Assembly: GCA_902779705.1 (NCBI GenBank)
Contig: CACZCR010000004.1
Location: 13,776 to 77,775 of the forward strand
Length of the DNA: 64,000 nucleotides
Reading direction: 5' to 3'
Origin: an uncultured Bacteroidales bacterium
GTDB lineage: Bacteria > Bacteroidota > Bacteroidia > Bacteroidales > Paludibacteraceae
The stretch's first letter is position 1. The number at the start of each line of letters is the position of its first letter. The translations under genes and the position numbers were made by a program. Of the stretch, positions 15,652-23,113 are shown one piece after another. The notes under the pieces were generated by a model, which had not been told where the DNA came from, made no database searches, and worked only from the letters and a program-made list of their open reading frames with translations.

Positions 15652-17256
15652 ATGAAACACGTACTATTAGGCGATGAGGCGCTGGCTCAAGGTGCTATTG
15701 ATGCAGGCTTGAGCGGTGTCTATGCCTATCCGGGAACACCTTCTACTGAGATCACGGAGTATATCCAACTCCACGAAGCCAAACATCCTTCGGGCATCTT
15801 CTGCCGCTGGGCCTCCAACGAGAAGACCGCTATGGAGGCTGCGTTAGGTATGGCTTACATGGGTAAGCGAGCCCTTGTGTGTATGAAGCACGTGGGAATG
15901 AATGTCTGCGCCGATGCGTTTATGAACGCCGCCATCACAGGCGTCAACGGCGGACTGGTGGTAGTGGCAGCCGACGATCCGTCGATGCACTCGAGCCAGA
16001 ACGAGCAGGACTCACGTTTCTATGCCAAGTTTGCAATGATCCCTTGCCTGGAGCCCTCCAGCCAACAGGAGACCTACTCGATGACACGTTATGCGTTTGA
16101 GTTGAGCGAACAACTCAAGACCCCGGTCTTGCTGCGCGTCACTACCCGTATGGCCCATAGCCGCGCGGTGGTAGAGACGGTGGATACGCCTCGTGAGCAG
16201 AACACGATGTCGCTGCCCGAGAACGTGCAGCACTTCATCTTGCTGCCCGCTTTTGCCAAACGTAACTATGCTGAGTTGGTGGCTAACCAGCCGCTGTTCA
16301 TACAGCGTAGCAATGAGTCGGTTTATAACAGCTACACCAAAGGCACTAAGCCCAAGAAAGCGATCATCACGACCGGTATAGCGTACAACTACCTGATGGA
16401 GAACTACGACCCCGCTGAGGGACGTTCGATACTTAAGATCACCCAGTATCCGCTGCCTACCGCCCTGATCGAGCAGATGGTTAAGGACGGCGCAGAAGAG
16501 GTGCTGGTCATCGAGGAAGGACAACCCGTAGTGGAGGAGTTGATACATGGTCTGGTGCCTTCGACGATAGAGGTCAAAGGACGTCTGACAGGCGATCTGC
16601 CGCGCATGGGTGAGTTGAGCCCTGATAGTGTTCGCGCAGCCTTGGGTATGCCGGCCTTGGAGACCAAACAGGCTGATGACATCGTCGTAGGCCGTCCGCC
16701 TGCTCTATGTCAAGGATGTGGACACCGTGATGTCTATGCCGCGCTCAACGAGGTGGCACGCGAGTACCCGCAGCCACGTATATTCGGCGATATAGGCTGT
16801 TACACCCTGGGCGCGCTGTCGCCCTTCCATGCTATTCATGCGTGTGTAGAGATGGGTGCTTCGGTGACCATGGCCAAGGGTGCTGCTGATGCAGGCCAAC
16901 ATCCGGCTATAGCGGTCATTGGTGATAGTACCTTCACCCATTCGGGAATGACGGGTCTGCTGGACTGTGTCAATACTAAGGCCAATGTGGTGGTACTGAT
17001 ATCCGACAACTTGACCACTGGAATGACAGGTGGACAAGACTCAGCCGGTACAGGACGCATCGAGCAGATATGTTATGGTCTGGGCGTCGAACCCGAACAT
17101 GTACGCGTGGTGGTACCGCTGCCTAAGAACATGGACGAGATCAAACAAGTACTACGCGAAGAGATTAACTATAACGGCACTTCGGTAGTCATCGCTCGCC
17201 GCGAGTGTATACAGACACTCAAACGTCATCTCAAGGCCGCTAAAAAGAACAGTTAA
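15652..17256 (+). CDS. iorA: indolepyruvate ferredoxin oxidoreductase, alpha subunit
   Basis: A 534-aa IorA. With IorB it oxidatively decarboxylates aryl-2-oxoacids (indole-, phenyl- and hydroxyphenylpyruvate) to aryl-acetyl-CoA, reducing ferredoxin. It has the N-terminal pyrimidine-binding domain (GVYAYPGTPSTEITEYIQ), CQGCGH near 353 and the TPP site GDIGCYTLG near 380 with GDSTFTHSGMTGLLD. Most archaeal IorA subunits end in a two-[4Fe-4S] ferredoxin domain. This one ends at ARRECIQTLKRHLKAAKKNS with no CxxCxxC cluster motifs, so it represents the shorter type. It heads a four-gene operon with iorB, an aminotransferase and a CoA transferase. Confidence 0.92.
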   Translation: MKHVLLGDEALAQGAIDAGLSGVYAYPGTPSTEITEYIQLHEAKHPSGIFCRWASNEKTAMEAALGMAYMGKRALVCMKHVGMNVCADAFMNAAITGVNGGLVVVAADDPSMHSSQNEQDSRFYAKFAMIPCLEPSSQQETYSMTRYAFELSEQLKTPVLLRVTTRMAHSRAVVETVDTPREQNTMSLPENVQHFILLPAFAKRNYAELVANQPLFIQRSNESVYNSYTKGTKPKKAIITTGIAYNYLMENYDPAEGRSILKITQYPLPTALIEQMVKDGAEEVLVIEEGQPVVEELIHGLVPSTIEVKGRLTGDLPRMGELSPDSVRAALGMPALETKQADDIVVGRPPALCQGCGHRDVYAALNEVAREYPQPRIFGDIGCYTLGALSPFHAIHACVEMGASVTMAKGAADAGQHPAIAVIGDSTFTHSGMTGLLDCVNTKANVVVLISDNLTTGMTGGQDSAGTGRIEQICYGLGVEPEHVRVVVPLPKNMDEIKQVLREEINYNGTSVVIARRECIQTLKRHLKAAKKNS

Positions 17257-17274
17257 ACCGTCAATCGTCAAAAC
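17255..17274 (+). repeat. CAATCGTC-family repeat before iorB
   Basis: AACCGTCAATCGTCAAAACC directly precedes the iorB ATG. It is a short member of the AATCGTC family also found at 22220-22263, 39790-39832 and inside the U32 gene. Confidence 0.5.
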
Positions 17275-17275
17275 C

Positions 17276-17866
17276 ATGAAGAAAGATATTATCTTAGCAG
17301 GCGTCGGCGGACAGGGAATCCTGTCTATCGCCACAGTCATAGGAGAAGCAGCCATGCAAGAGAACCTCTATCTCAAGCAAGCCGAAGTACACGGAATGGC
17401 TCAGAGGGGTGGAGATGTCCAATCTAACCTGCGTTTGTCGTCCGAGCCTATCATGAGTGACCTTATCCCGCAGGGTGGGGCAGACCTGATCATCTCGCTC
17501 GAACCCATGGAGGCACTTCGTTACATCCAGTATCTCAAACCCGACGGATGGATCGTGACGGCTAGCAATGCCTATGTCAACATCCCTAACTATCCGGAGT
17601 TGGAAGAGTTGCTAGCGCATGTGCGTGCACATAAGAACCATGTATTATTAGATGTCGAGACACTGGCCAAACAGGCGGGTGCACCCGCTCAAGCTGCCAA
17701 TATGGTGTTGCTGGGAGCAGCTATTCCGATGCTGGGCATCGAGCATGATAAGGTCATGGCCGGTATAGCACGCGTCTTTGCCCGCAAGGGAGAGGCTGTC
17801 GTTGCGTCCAATAGCGCAGCTGCAGAAGCCGGATACCAACACTCGTGTCAAACTACTCAACAATAG
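17276..17866 (+). CDS. iorB: indolepyruvate ferredoxin oxidoreductase, beta subunit
   Basis: A 196-aa gamma-type domain protein (POR/IorB) opening with KKDIILAGVGGQGILSIATV, a dinucleotide-like glycine motif, then EVHGMAQRGGDVQSNLRLS, the signature of the family. It forms the second subunit of the arylpyruvate oxidoreductase with IorA, 19 bases upstream. Length agrees with IorB. The aminotransferase that follows begins five bases after its stop, so the genes are co-transcribed. Confidence 0.93.
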   Translation: MKKDIILAGVGGQGILSIATVIGEAAMQENLYLKQAEVHGMAQRGGDVQSNLRLSSEPIMSDLIPQGGADLIISLEPMEALRYIQYLKPDGWIVTASNAYVNIPNYPELEELLAHVRAHKNHVLLDVETLAKQAGAPAQAANMVLLGAAIPMLGIEHDKVMAGIARVFARKGEAVVASNSAAAEAGYQHSCQTTQQ

Positions 17867-17871
17867 AGCGT

Positions 17872-19200
17872 ATGACTTTTCCGTTAGATAAACAACAGGT
17901 TGACTCCGTATGCAGGCAGTTTGGTCTGCACAATTTCCATGAACTGGGTACGGCTTCTATCCGCCAGCTGGTGGGTGTGGTCAAGGATATCGAACGTGCC
18001 ACAGGCGTGGAGTTTGTGCATATGGAGATTGGTGAACCCGGTTTGCCGGCTTCCGCTATCGGCATCGAGGCAGAACACCAAGCCCTGCTCAACGGATGCG
18101 GATCGCACTATCCTAATATCGTCGGTATCCCGCAGGTCAAACGCTGGGGAGCTGAGTTCCTACGCGCTTTTGCCAATATCGACCGACCGGATGAGTGTGT
18201 CATCCCTACCGTGGGATCGATGCAGGCGGCGTTTGCGCTCAATATGTTGATTTCCCAGCTGGATGAGAAGAAGGACACGATCCTCTTTGTCGATCCGTGT
18301 TTCCCGGTGCAGAAGATGCAGTGCCGCGTCATAGGCACGCGTGTGGAGGCTTTTGATCTGGCAGACCATCGTGGGGATAAACTGCGTGCTGAGTTGGAGC
18401 GCCATTTCCAGACCGGACGCATCGCAGCGGTGCTCTATTCCAATCCTAACAATCCGACTTGGATGTGCTTGGAGGATAGCGAGCTGAGGATCATCGGCGA
18501 GTTGGCTACCCAATACGACGTGATCGTGCTCGAGGACTTGGCGTACTTCAATATGGACTTCCGCGACCCTAATCGCGGTGTGCCTTATCAGGCACCGTAT
18601 CAGCCTTCGGTGGCTCCGTATACACACAACTGCGTACAGCTGGTTTCGTGCTCTAAGATGTTTAGCTACGCCGGCCAACGCGCCGCATATGTATCTGTTG
18701 ATCCGGTATTGGCGCATCGCGAGTATCCGGCTTTAGGTGCTCGTCTGGGCAGCAGAGGTGAGTTTATTCAGGCTTTTGCGTACCATTTCCTATACGCGCT
18801 GTCCAGCGGTGTATGCCACTCGGTGCAGTATGGTATGGCGGCAATGCTGCAGGCGGCTTGCGAAGGACGACTCAACTATGTAGCCGACACCCGCGAGTAC
18901 GAGCGAAGGGCGGCTAAGATCAAAGAGCTACTGGTCAAGAACGGTTTCCACATTGTTTACGACAAGGACGACCAACAGGAGGTAGGAGACGGATTCTTCT
19001 TCACGTTCGGTTATAAAGACTGGACGGGTGAGAAACTGGTCAACAAGCTCATCTACTACGGTATATCCGCGATCGCTCTGTCCTCTACCGGCGCTACCAG
19101 ACAAGGGATGCGTGGTTGTGCTTCCGCTATCAGAGACGACCAGTACGAGGAACTCGATCGCCGCTTGGCTAAGTTTAACGAGGATTTTGAGAACGAATAA
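17872..19200 (+). CDS. class I/II PLP-dependent aminotransferase
   Basis: A 442-aa fold-type I aminotransferase. EIGEPGLPAS, the YPNIVGIPQVKRW segment, VLYSNPNNPTW, VLEDLAYFNMDFRD and SCSKMFSYAGQR (PLP lysine Lys262) are visible. I take ATG at 17872 rather than the GTG at 17845, because the GTG overlaps iorB and lies in its coding end. Between iorB and a CoA transferase, it most likely removes the amino group of aromatic amino acids to give the arylpyruvates used by IorAB; that substrate is inferred from context. The C-terminal part (VGDGFFFTFGYKDWTGEKLV) is typical of the larger Bacteroidota members. Confidence 0.88.
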   Translation: MTFPLDKQQVDSVCRQFGLHNFHELGTASIRQLVGVVKDIERATGVEFVHMEIGEPGLPASAIGIEAEHQALLNGCGSHYPNIVGIPQVKRWGAEFLRAFANIDRPDECVIPTVGSMQAAFALNMLISQLDEKKDTILFVDPCFPVQKMQCRVIGTRVEAFDLADHRGDKLRAELERHFQTGRIAAVLYSNPNNPTWMCLEDSELRIIGELATQYDVIVLEDLAYFNMDFRDPNRGVPYQAPYQPSVAPYTHNCVQLVSCSKMFSYAGQRAAYVSVDPVLAHREYPALGARLGSRGEFIQAFAYHFLYALSSGVCHSVQYGMAAMLQAACEGRLNYVADTREYERRAAKIKELLVKNGFHIVYDKDDQQEVGDGFFFTFGYKDWTGEKLVNKLIYYGISAIALSSTGATRQGMRGCASAIRDDQYEELDRRLAKFNEDFENE

Positions 19201-19215
19201 AACGGGAGCTGTCCT

Positions 19216-20517
19216 ATGAGTAAATATAATTATGTAACCCCCGAAGAGGCTGTCAAACATGTCAAGTCCGGAGATACGATCGTGGTACAGGGTTCGACCT
19301 CAATCCCGACCGTGCTGCTCAATGCCTTGACAGCCAGAGCGTCTGAACTACGCGATGTCAAGCTTATCTCCGGTTTTGGTATCCATCCGGAGGATGCGCC
19401 GTATGCTAAGCGCGAACTGATAGACTCTTTCCGTGCACTGTCGATATTTGTGCCCAACACCCTTCGCCGCGCGATGAAAGAGGGTGTGGCGGATACGATC
19501 CCGTGCTTCTTGGGTGAGGTACCCAGCCTGTTTCGTAGCGGTTTGATACCGGTGGATGTGACGTTTTTGAATGTATCCGAACCGGACGAGAACGGCTATT
19601 GCTCGTATGGTATATCAGCCGATATCGCTTTCTCGGGTGCCGAGTGCTCTAAGGTGATCATTGCTCAGGTCAACAAGTATATGCCCCATCTCTACGGCGA
19701 TCCACTGATACACGTCAGCCAGATCACGGCTATGTGTCGCTGTGATGTGCCACTGGTGGAAGTGCCGACACCCGTGCCTAATGAGATAGAGACCAAAATC
19801 GGTAACTATGTGGCCTCCGAGATACCCGACGGGGCCACCTTGCAGATTGGTGTGGGCGGTATTCCGAATGCGGTCATCAACGCCCTGCGCCATCATAAAC
19901 ATCTGGGCTTGCATACTGAGGCTATCACCGACGGTGTGCTGCCTTTGATAGAGAGTGGGGTGATAGACAACTCGCTCAAGAAAGTGCTGCCCGGTAAGTC
20001 GGTAGGTAGCCTTGTGTTGGGTTCGCGTCATCTGTATGACTTCGTGGACCACAACCCCGATTTTGTCATTCGTGACGTAGCTTGGACCAACGACCCGCAG
20101 ATCATTCGCCAGAACCCAAAAGCGATGGCCATCAACTCAGCCGTTGAGGTCGACTTGACCGGTCAGATCTGTGCCGATTCGATAGGCGAGACCATTATCT
20201 CGGGTGTAGGCGGACAGCACGATTTTATGTACGGAGCGGCACTGTCTGAAGGCGGCAAGTGCTTCATTGCCCTACCCAGTATGACCAACAAAGGGCAGTC
20301 GAAGATCGTGGCACGTCTGGCTCCCGGAGCCGGGGTGGTGACCACACGCTTCCAAGCCCAGTATATCGTCACCGAGCATGGTATAGCCTTCTTGCGCAAC
20401 TTGCCGCTGGCGGATAGAGCCAAAGCATTGATCAAGATAGCCGACCCGTCGGTGCGCGAAGACTTGGAACGCGCAGCCGTAGAGCGGTTCGGTATAGGAT
20501 TCTTACGATTGAAATAA
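19216..20517 (+). CDS. acetyl-CoA hydrolase/transferase family CoA transferase
   Basis: A 433-aa class-I CoA transferase of the 4-hydroxybutyrate/acetate type. It shows GDTIVVQGSTSIPTVLLNAL, DVTFLNVSEPDENGYCSYG, ATLQIGVGGIPNAVINAL and GLHTEAITDGVLPLIESG, where Glu235 is the likely residue that forms the acyl-enzyme. The C-terminal GQSKIVARLAPGAGVVTTR and YIVTEHGIAFLRN are conserved. In this operon it could pass CoA from arylacetyl-CoA to acetate, releasing arylacetate and acetyl-CoA for ATP formation. A role in succinate or butyrate metabolism is the alternative. A bidirectional terminator follows. Confidence 0.88.
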   Translation: MSKYNYVTPEEAVKHVKSGDTIVVQGSTSIPTVLLNALTARASELRDVKLISGFGIHPEDAPYAKRELIDSFRALSIFVPNTLRRAMKEGVADTIPCFLGEVPSLFRSGLIPVDVTFLNVSEPDENGYCSYGISADIAFSGAECSKVIIAQVNKYMPHLYGDPLIHVSQITAMCRCDVPLVEVPTPVPNEIETKIGNYVASEIPDGATLQIGVGGIPNAVINALRHHKHLGLHTEAITDGVLPLIESGVIDNSLKKVLPGKSVGSLVLGSRHLYDFVDHNPDFVIRDVAWTNDPQIIRQNPKAMAINSAVEVDLTGQICADSIGETIISGVGGQHDFMYGAALSEGGKCFIALPSMTNKGQSKIVARLAPGAGVVTTRFQAQYIVTEHGIAFLRNLPLADRAKALIKIADPSVREDLERAAVERFGIGFLRLK

Positions 20518-20541
20518 CAAGCCTTAAAAATCGATATTAAA

Positions 20542-20579
20542 AAGATAGCAGGACCCGTTTAGCGAAGTCCTGCTATCTT
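20542..20579. terminator. bidirectional terminator between CoA transferase and queE
   Basis: AAGATAGCAGGAC (20542-20554) pairs with GTCCTGCTATCTT (20567-20579). It stands between converging genes and overlaps the last codons of queE, whose stop is near 20559. Confidence 0.85.
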
Positions 20580-21182
20580 GTGCAATTGAACGCTCAGCCG
20601 CCAGAACGGATGTGACATGATATAGCGTACGGTCTCGTCTAAGTTGTCATTGCTGTCGTTCTCCCACTCGTCAAAACTCTCCATCAGCAGTTCGCCGTTA
20701 TAGCGCAGCGGCTGCAACATCCAGTGCTCGGCTTCTAGATGCTCGCGCCAGACTTCGGGACTGTAAGTGCCGGTGAAGACCACCTTGACTTCATTCACTT
20801 TCTTGAGTGACAGTCGGCTGCCCTGTTTAGGGGAACAGGTGATCCAGTCGATGCCGTCGGGTAGGGAACGGGTACCGTTGGTCTCGATGCAGATATAGAA
20901 TCCGGCATCGTGTAGGGCGTCTATGAGCTCTTTGTCCACCTGCAGACTCGGTTCGCCGCCGGTCAACACACACATCTTGCGTCGTGGGTTGTCGATGTCG
21001 TATAGCGACAAGGCTTCGCTGACGATCTGCTTGGCTGTCATCTTATGGTACTCCGCAAAATCGGTATCGCACCACGGACAGCGCAGGTTGCAGCCGCTGA
21101 ACCGCACAAACACCGCTGGGATACCACTATGGGCTCCCTCTCCCTGCAAGGTGTAGAATATTTCGTTGACTTTATAATTCAT
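20559..21182 (-). CDS. queE: 7-carboxy-7-deazaguanine synthase
   Basis: A 207-aa radical-SAM enzyme turning 6-carboxytetrahydropterin into 7-carboxy-7-deazaguanine, the ring contraction step of preQ0/queuosine synthesis. The iron-sulfur motif is GCNLRCPWCDTDF (CxxxCxxC). The substrate-side YTLQGEGAHSGIPAVFVR and LTGGEPSLQ (GGEP SAM motif) are typical. It is last in the queF-queC-queD-queE operon. Its stop lies inside a bidirectional terminator. The gap to queD is made of a 10-bp repeat. Confidence 0.95.
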   Translation of the reverse strand: MNYKVNEIFYTLQGEGAHSGIPAVFVRFSGCNLRCPWCDTDFAEYHKMTAKQIVSEALSLYDIDNPRRKMCVLTGGEPSLQVDKELIDALHDAGFYICIETNGTRSLPDGIDWITCSPKQGSRLSLKKVNEVKVVFTGTYSPEVWREHLEAEHWMLQPLRYNGELLMESFDEWENDSNDNLDETVRYIMSHPFWRLSVQLHKIAGLR

Positions 21183-21184
21183 AG

Positions 21185-21224
21185 GTAGACCTAGGTCATC
21201 CTAGGTAGTCCTAGGTCGCCCTAG
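21185..21224 (-). repeat. four 10-bp units GTNNNCCTAG between queD and queE
   Basis: Four exact-length units (GTAGACCTAG, GTCATCCTAG, GTAGTCCTAG, GTCGCCCTAG) fill the intergenic space. Each keeps GT and CCTAG and varies at three positions. The queD stop codon (TAG) lies within the last unit. A related array with 8-bp units is at 25475-25506. Confidence 0.85.
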
Positions 21225-21553
21225 TCTTTTTCGTAGATGGCTACGTTGCCTTCGCTCTCTTGGACAGAGACCTTGTAGCAGTTTTCTACATGGTCGCAGA
21301 TCCAGCGGGCGATGTTCTCAGCCGACGGGTTGACGTCCAGTACCTCGTTGATATACTTGTGATCAAAGGTGTCCTTTACCACCTGCTTGATGTGTGTGAA
21401 ATCGGTGACCATGCCGTCCTGATTCAACTCTTTGGCACGGCAATAAACCACAATGATCCAGTTGTGACCATGCAGGTTCTCACACTTGCTCTCGTATGAC
21501 AGCATCAGATTGTGTGCTGCCGAGATCTCTATTGTTTTTTGGACATAAAACAT
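21221..21553 (-). CDS. queD: 6-carboxytetrahydropterin synthase
   Basis: A 110-aa QueD/PTPS-family enzyme converting dihydroneopterin triphosphate to 6-carboxytetrahydropterin. The zinc ligands are visible in SAAHNLML and ENLHGHNW (three His), with the catalytic Cys in SKCENLHGH and TFDHKYINE further on. Length is at the short end of the family. It lies between queC and queE. Its TAG stop comes from a short-repeat unit, so the C-terminus (IYEKD) may have been set by repeat growth. Confidence 0.95.
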   Translation of the reverse strand: MFYVQKTIEISAAHNLMLSYESKCENLHGHNWIIVVYCRAKELNQDGMVTDFTHIKQVVKDTFDHKYINEVLDVNPSAENIARWICDHVENCYKVSVQESEGNVAIYEKD

Positions 21554-21568
21554 AATGTCATTTACTAT

Positions 21569-22219
21569 TTAGTCATTTACGATTTGGTTGTAGTAGCCCG
21601 CGTCACGCAAGGCCTCTTCGCGTTCGCGGCACGTACCGCATACGCCGCAAGGTTTTTCTTCACCCTTGTAGCAAGACCAGGTCTCGTCATAGTTGATACC
21701 CAACTTCATGCCGCGGCGTACGATATCTGCCTTGGTGATGTTGGTGTAGGGTGTCAGCAGTTCAACCCCATTCCATGTGCCGGCCTTAGTGGCTTGACTC
21801 ATCGCTTCCACAAACGCCGGTCGGCAGTCCGGATAGATCGTATGGTCCCCTGCATGGTTTGCCAGCATGATATACTGCAGGCTGCTGTTCTCCGCCAGCC
21901 CGGCAGCTATAGACAACATAATGCCGTTACGGAACGGCACAACAGTCGATTTCATATTCTCTTCGTCATAGTTGCCCTCGGGAATGGCATCTGCACCCTC
22001 CAACAGAGAGGAGCGGAAAAACTGCTTGATAAAAGGCAGACGAACCACCATATGCGGTATACCCAAACGCTCGCAATGCAGTTTGGCAAACACCAACTCG
22101 CGGTCGTTATGATTACTGCCGTAGTGGAACGTCACCGCCAAGGCGATACGTTCGCTATATTCATACAGCATCGTAGTGGAATCCAAACCACCTGATAGAA
22201 CGATCAAACTATCTTTCAT
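21569..22219 (-). CDS. queC: 7-cyano-7-deazaguanine synthase
   Basis: A 216-aa ATP-dependent enzyme making preQ0 from 7-carboxy-7-deazaguanine and ammonia. It has the PP-loop LSGGLDSTTMLY at the N-terminus and a C-terminal zinc site with CYKGEEKPCGVCGTCRER. FHYGSNHNDRE and PFRNGIMLSIAAG are family motifs. The start (ATG at 22219) is directly preceded by an AATCGTC repeat array that also covers the end of queF. Confidence 0.96.
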   Translation of the reverse strand: MKDSLIVLSGGLDSTTMLYEYSERIALAVTFHYGSNHNDRELVFAKLHCERLGIPHMVVRLPFIKQFFRSSLLEGADAIPEGNYDEENMKSTVVPFRNGIMLSIAAGLAENSSLQYIMLANHAGDHTIYPDCRPAFVEAMSQATKAGTWNGVELLTPYTNITKADIVRRGMKLGINYDETWSCYKGEEKPCGVCGTCREREEALRDAGYYNQIVND

Positions 22220-22263
22220 AATTGACGATTAGACGATTGAGATTTAACGATTGATGGACGATT
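22220..22263 (-). repeat. AATCGTC-family repeats spanning the queF end and queC start
   Basis: On the minus strand the sequence contains CAATCGTC, CAATCGTT, CAATCGTC and TAATCGTC separated by short spacers. It covers the last codons of queF (QSSINR-stop) and the whole intergenic gap. Family members occur at 17255-17274, 32151-32199 and 39790-39832. Confidence 0.75.
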
Positions 22264-22723
22264 GTTTGAATTGTTCGATTAATCGTTGGTTCTTCAGGTC
22301 TTGGTGATCCTCGTCGGCATAGTTGGCAAACGGATAGATACTGATGCCTCCTCGGGGCATAAAATAGCCGATCACCTCTAAGTACTTGGGATCCATCAGC
22401 TTGACCAGGTCCTTCATGATGATGTTCACGCAGTCTTCATGAAAATCACCGTGGTTGCGAAACGAGAATAGGTAGAGTTTCAACGATTTGCTCTCTACCA
22501 TCCGCTCGCGCGGGATATAACTGATGTAGAGGTGGCCAAAATCGGGTTGACCGGTCTTGGGACAAAGGGTGGTAAACTCCGGGCAGTTGAAGGTGACGAG
22601 ATACTCGTTCTCCGGATGTTTGTTTGGGAAAGTCTCCAGCACTTCGGGATTATACTGATCCGAATACTGAACGTGCTGGTTGCCAAGCAGGGTAACGCCC
22701 TGCAGCTCGTTGTCTGTTCGCAT
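22244..22723 (-). CDS. queF: NADPH-dependent 7-cyano-7-deazaguanine reductase
   Basis: A 159-aa single-domain (YkvM-type) QueF reducing the nitrile of preQ0 to preQ1. The QueF signature is present: [19 protein letters not shown] with the catalytic Cys in TTLCP, then [20 protein letters not shown]. It is first in the que operon and lies just downstream of the tRNA-Lys terminator. Its promoter is unclear: TTTG in the terminator T-run and TAATGTTT 19 bases on are a weak match. The C-terminal tail QSSINR is encoded by repeat DNA. Confidence 0.95.
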   Translation of the reverse strand: MRTDNELQGVTLLGNQHVQYSDQYNPEVLETFPNKHPENEYLVTFNCPEFTTLCPKTGQPDFGHLYISYIPRERMVESKSLKLYLFSFRNHGDFHEDCVNIIMKDLVKLMDPKYLEVIGYFMPRGGISIYPFANYADEDHQDLKNQRLIEQFKQSSINR

Positions 22724-22783
22724 AGATGTTTTCAGTTTTTTTGTTATGGGAGGAAAAACATTAGCTCCCCGGTTAATCTATTC

Positions 22784-22807
22784 AAAAAAAGGAGCTTTTC
22801 GCTCCTT
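22784..22807 (-). terminator. terminator of tRNA-Lys
   Basis: On the minus strand AAGGAGC and GCTCCTT-type arms (GGAGC/GCTCC) around a GAAAA loop are followed by seven T. It lies 17 bases after the tRNA 3' end. Confidence 0.8.
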
Positions 22808-22823
22808 CTTCTGTTCTCTTGTG

Positions 22824-22896
22824 TGTCCCCCGAGAGGCTCGAACTCTCGACCCACTGATTAAGAGTCAGTTGCTCTACCAACTGAGCTAGGGAGAC
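22824..22896 (-). tRNA. tRNA-Lys, anticodon CUU
   Basis: A 73-nt cloverleaf. The acceptor stem pairs GTCTCCC (5', 22896-22890) with GGGGGAC (22831-22825). The D arm has GCTCAGTTGGTAGAGC, and the anticodon stem ACTGA/TCAGT holds loop CTCTTAA with anticodon CTT. The T arm is GAGAGTTCGAGCCTCTC. CCA is not encoded. A strong promoter lies about 60 nt upstream (22963-22994), and a terminator follows. Confidence 0.95.
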
Positions 22897-22962
22897 TCGC
22901 TTGCATTAGAACTCGCGCGGCAATGAAGTCGTCGTAAGTCACCTCTGACGCAAAAGCGGGTG

Positions 22963-22994
22963 CAAAGGTACTGCTTTTTTTTGATATACGCAAA
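22963..22994 (-). promoter_or_regulatory. Bacteroidetes promoter for tRNA-Lys
   Basis: On the minus strand TTTG (22994-22991) and TACCTTTG (22970-22963) are 20 bases apart. Confidence 0.8.
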
Positions 22995-23113
22995 TTTTTA
23001 GGCAATATTTTTGCAAAAAAGTGCACTTTTGTGGTATTTTAGGACAATTATAATGAAGAAAAGCGCCATTTCGACGCTTTTCTTAGGTGTATGATCCGTT
23101 TTGTAGGATAGGC

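Noticed and set aside
20521-20541. Operon link between the CoA transferase and queE.
   Set aside because: The genes converge and a strong bidirectional terminator separates them.
21185-21224. CRISPR array.
   Set aside because: None of the repeat arrays in the window has the 25-40 bp repeats and unique spacers of a CRISPR, and no cas gene is present.
22730-22780. Possible preQ1 riboswitch in front of queF: GGGAG/CTCCC stem with a 12-nt loop and an A-rich tail.
   Set aside because: The stem and loop sizes resemble preQ1-I, but the loop and tail lack the expected C/UAG-CUA pairing, and a weak promoter (TTTG and TAATGTTT) would overlap the same bases. A covariance-model search would decide.
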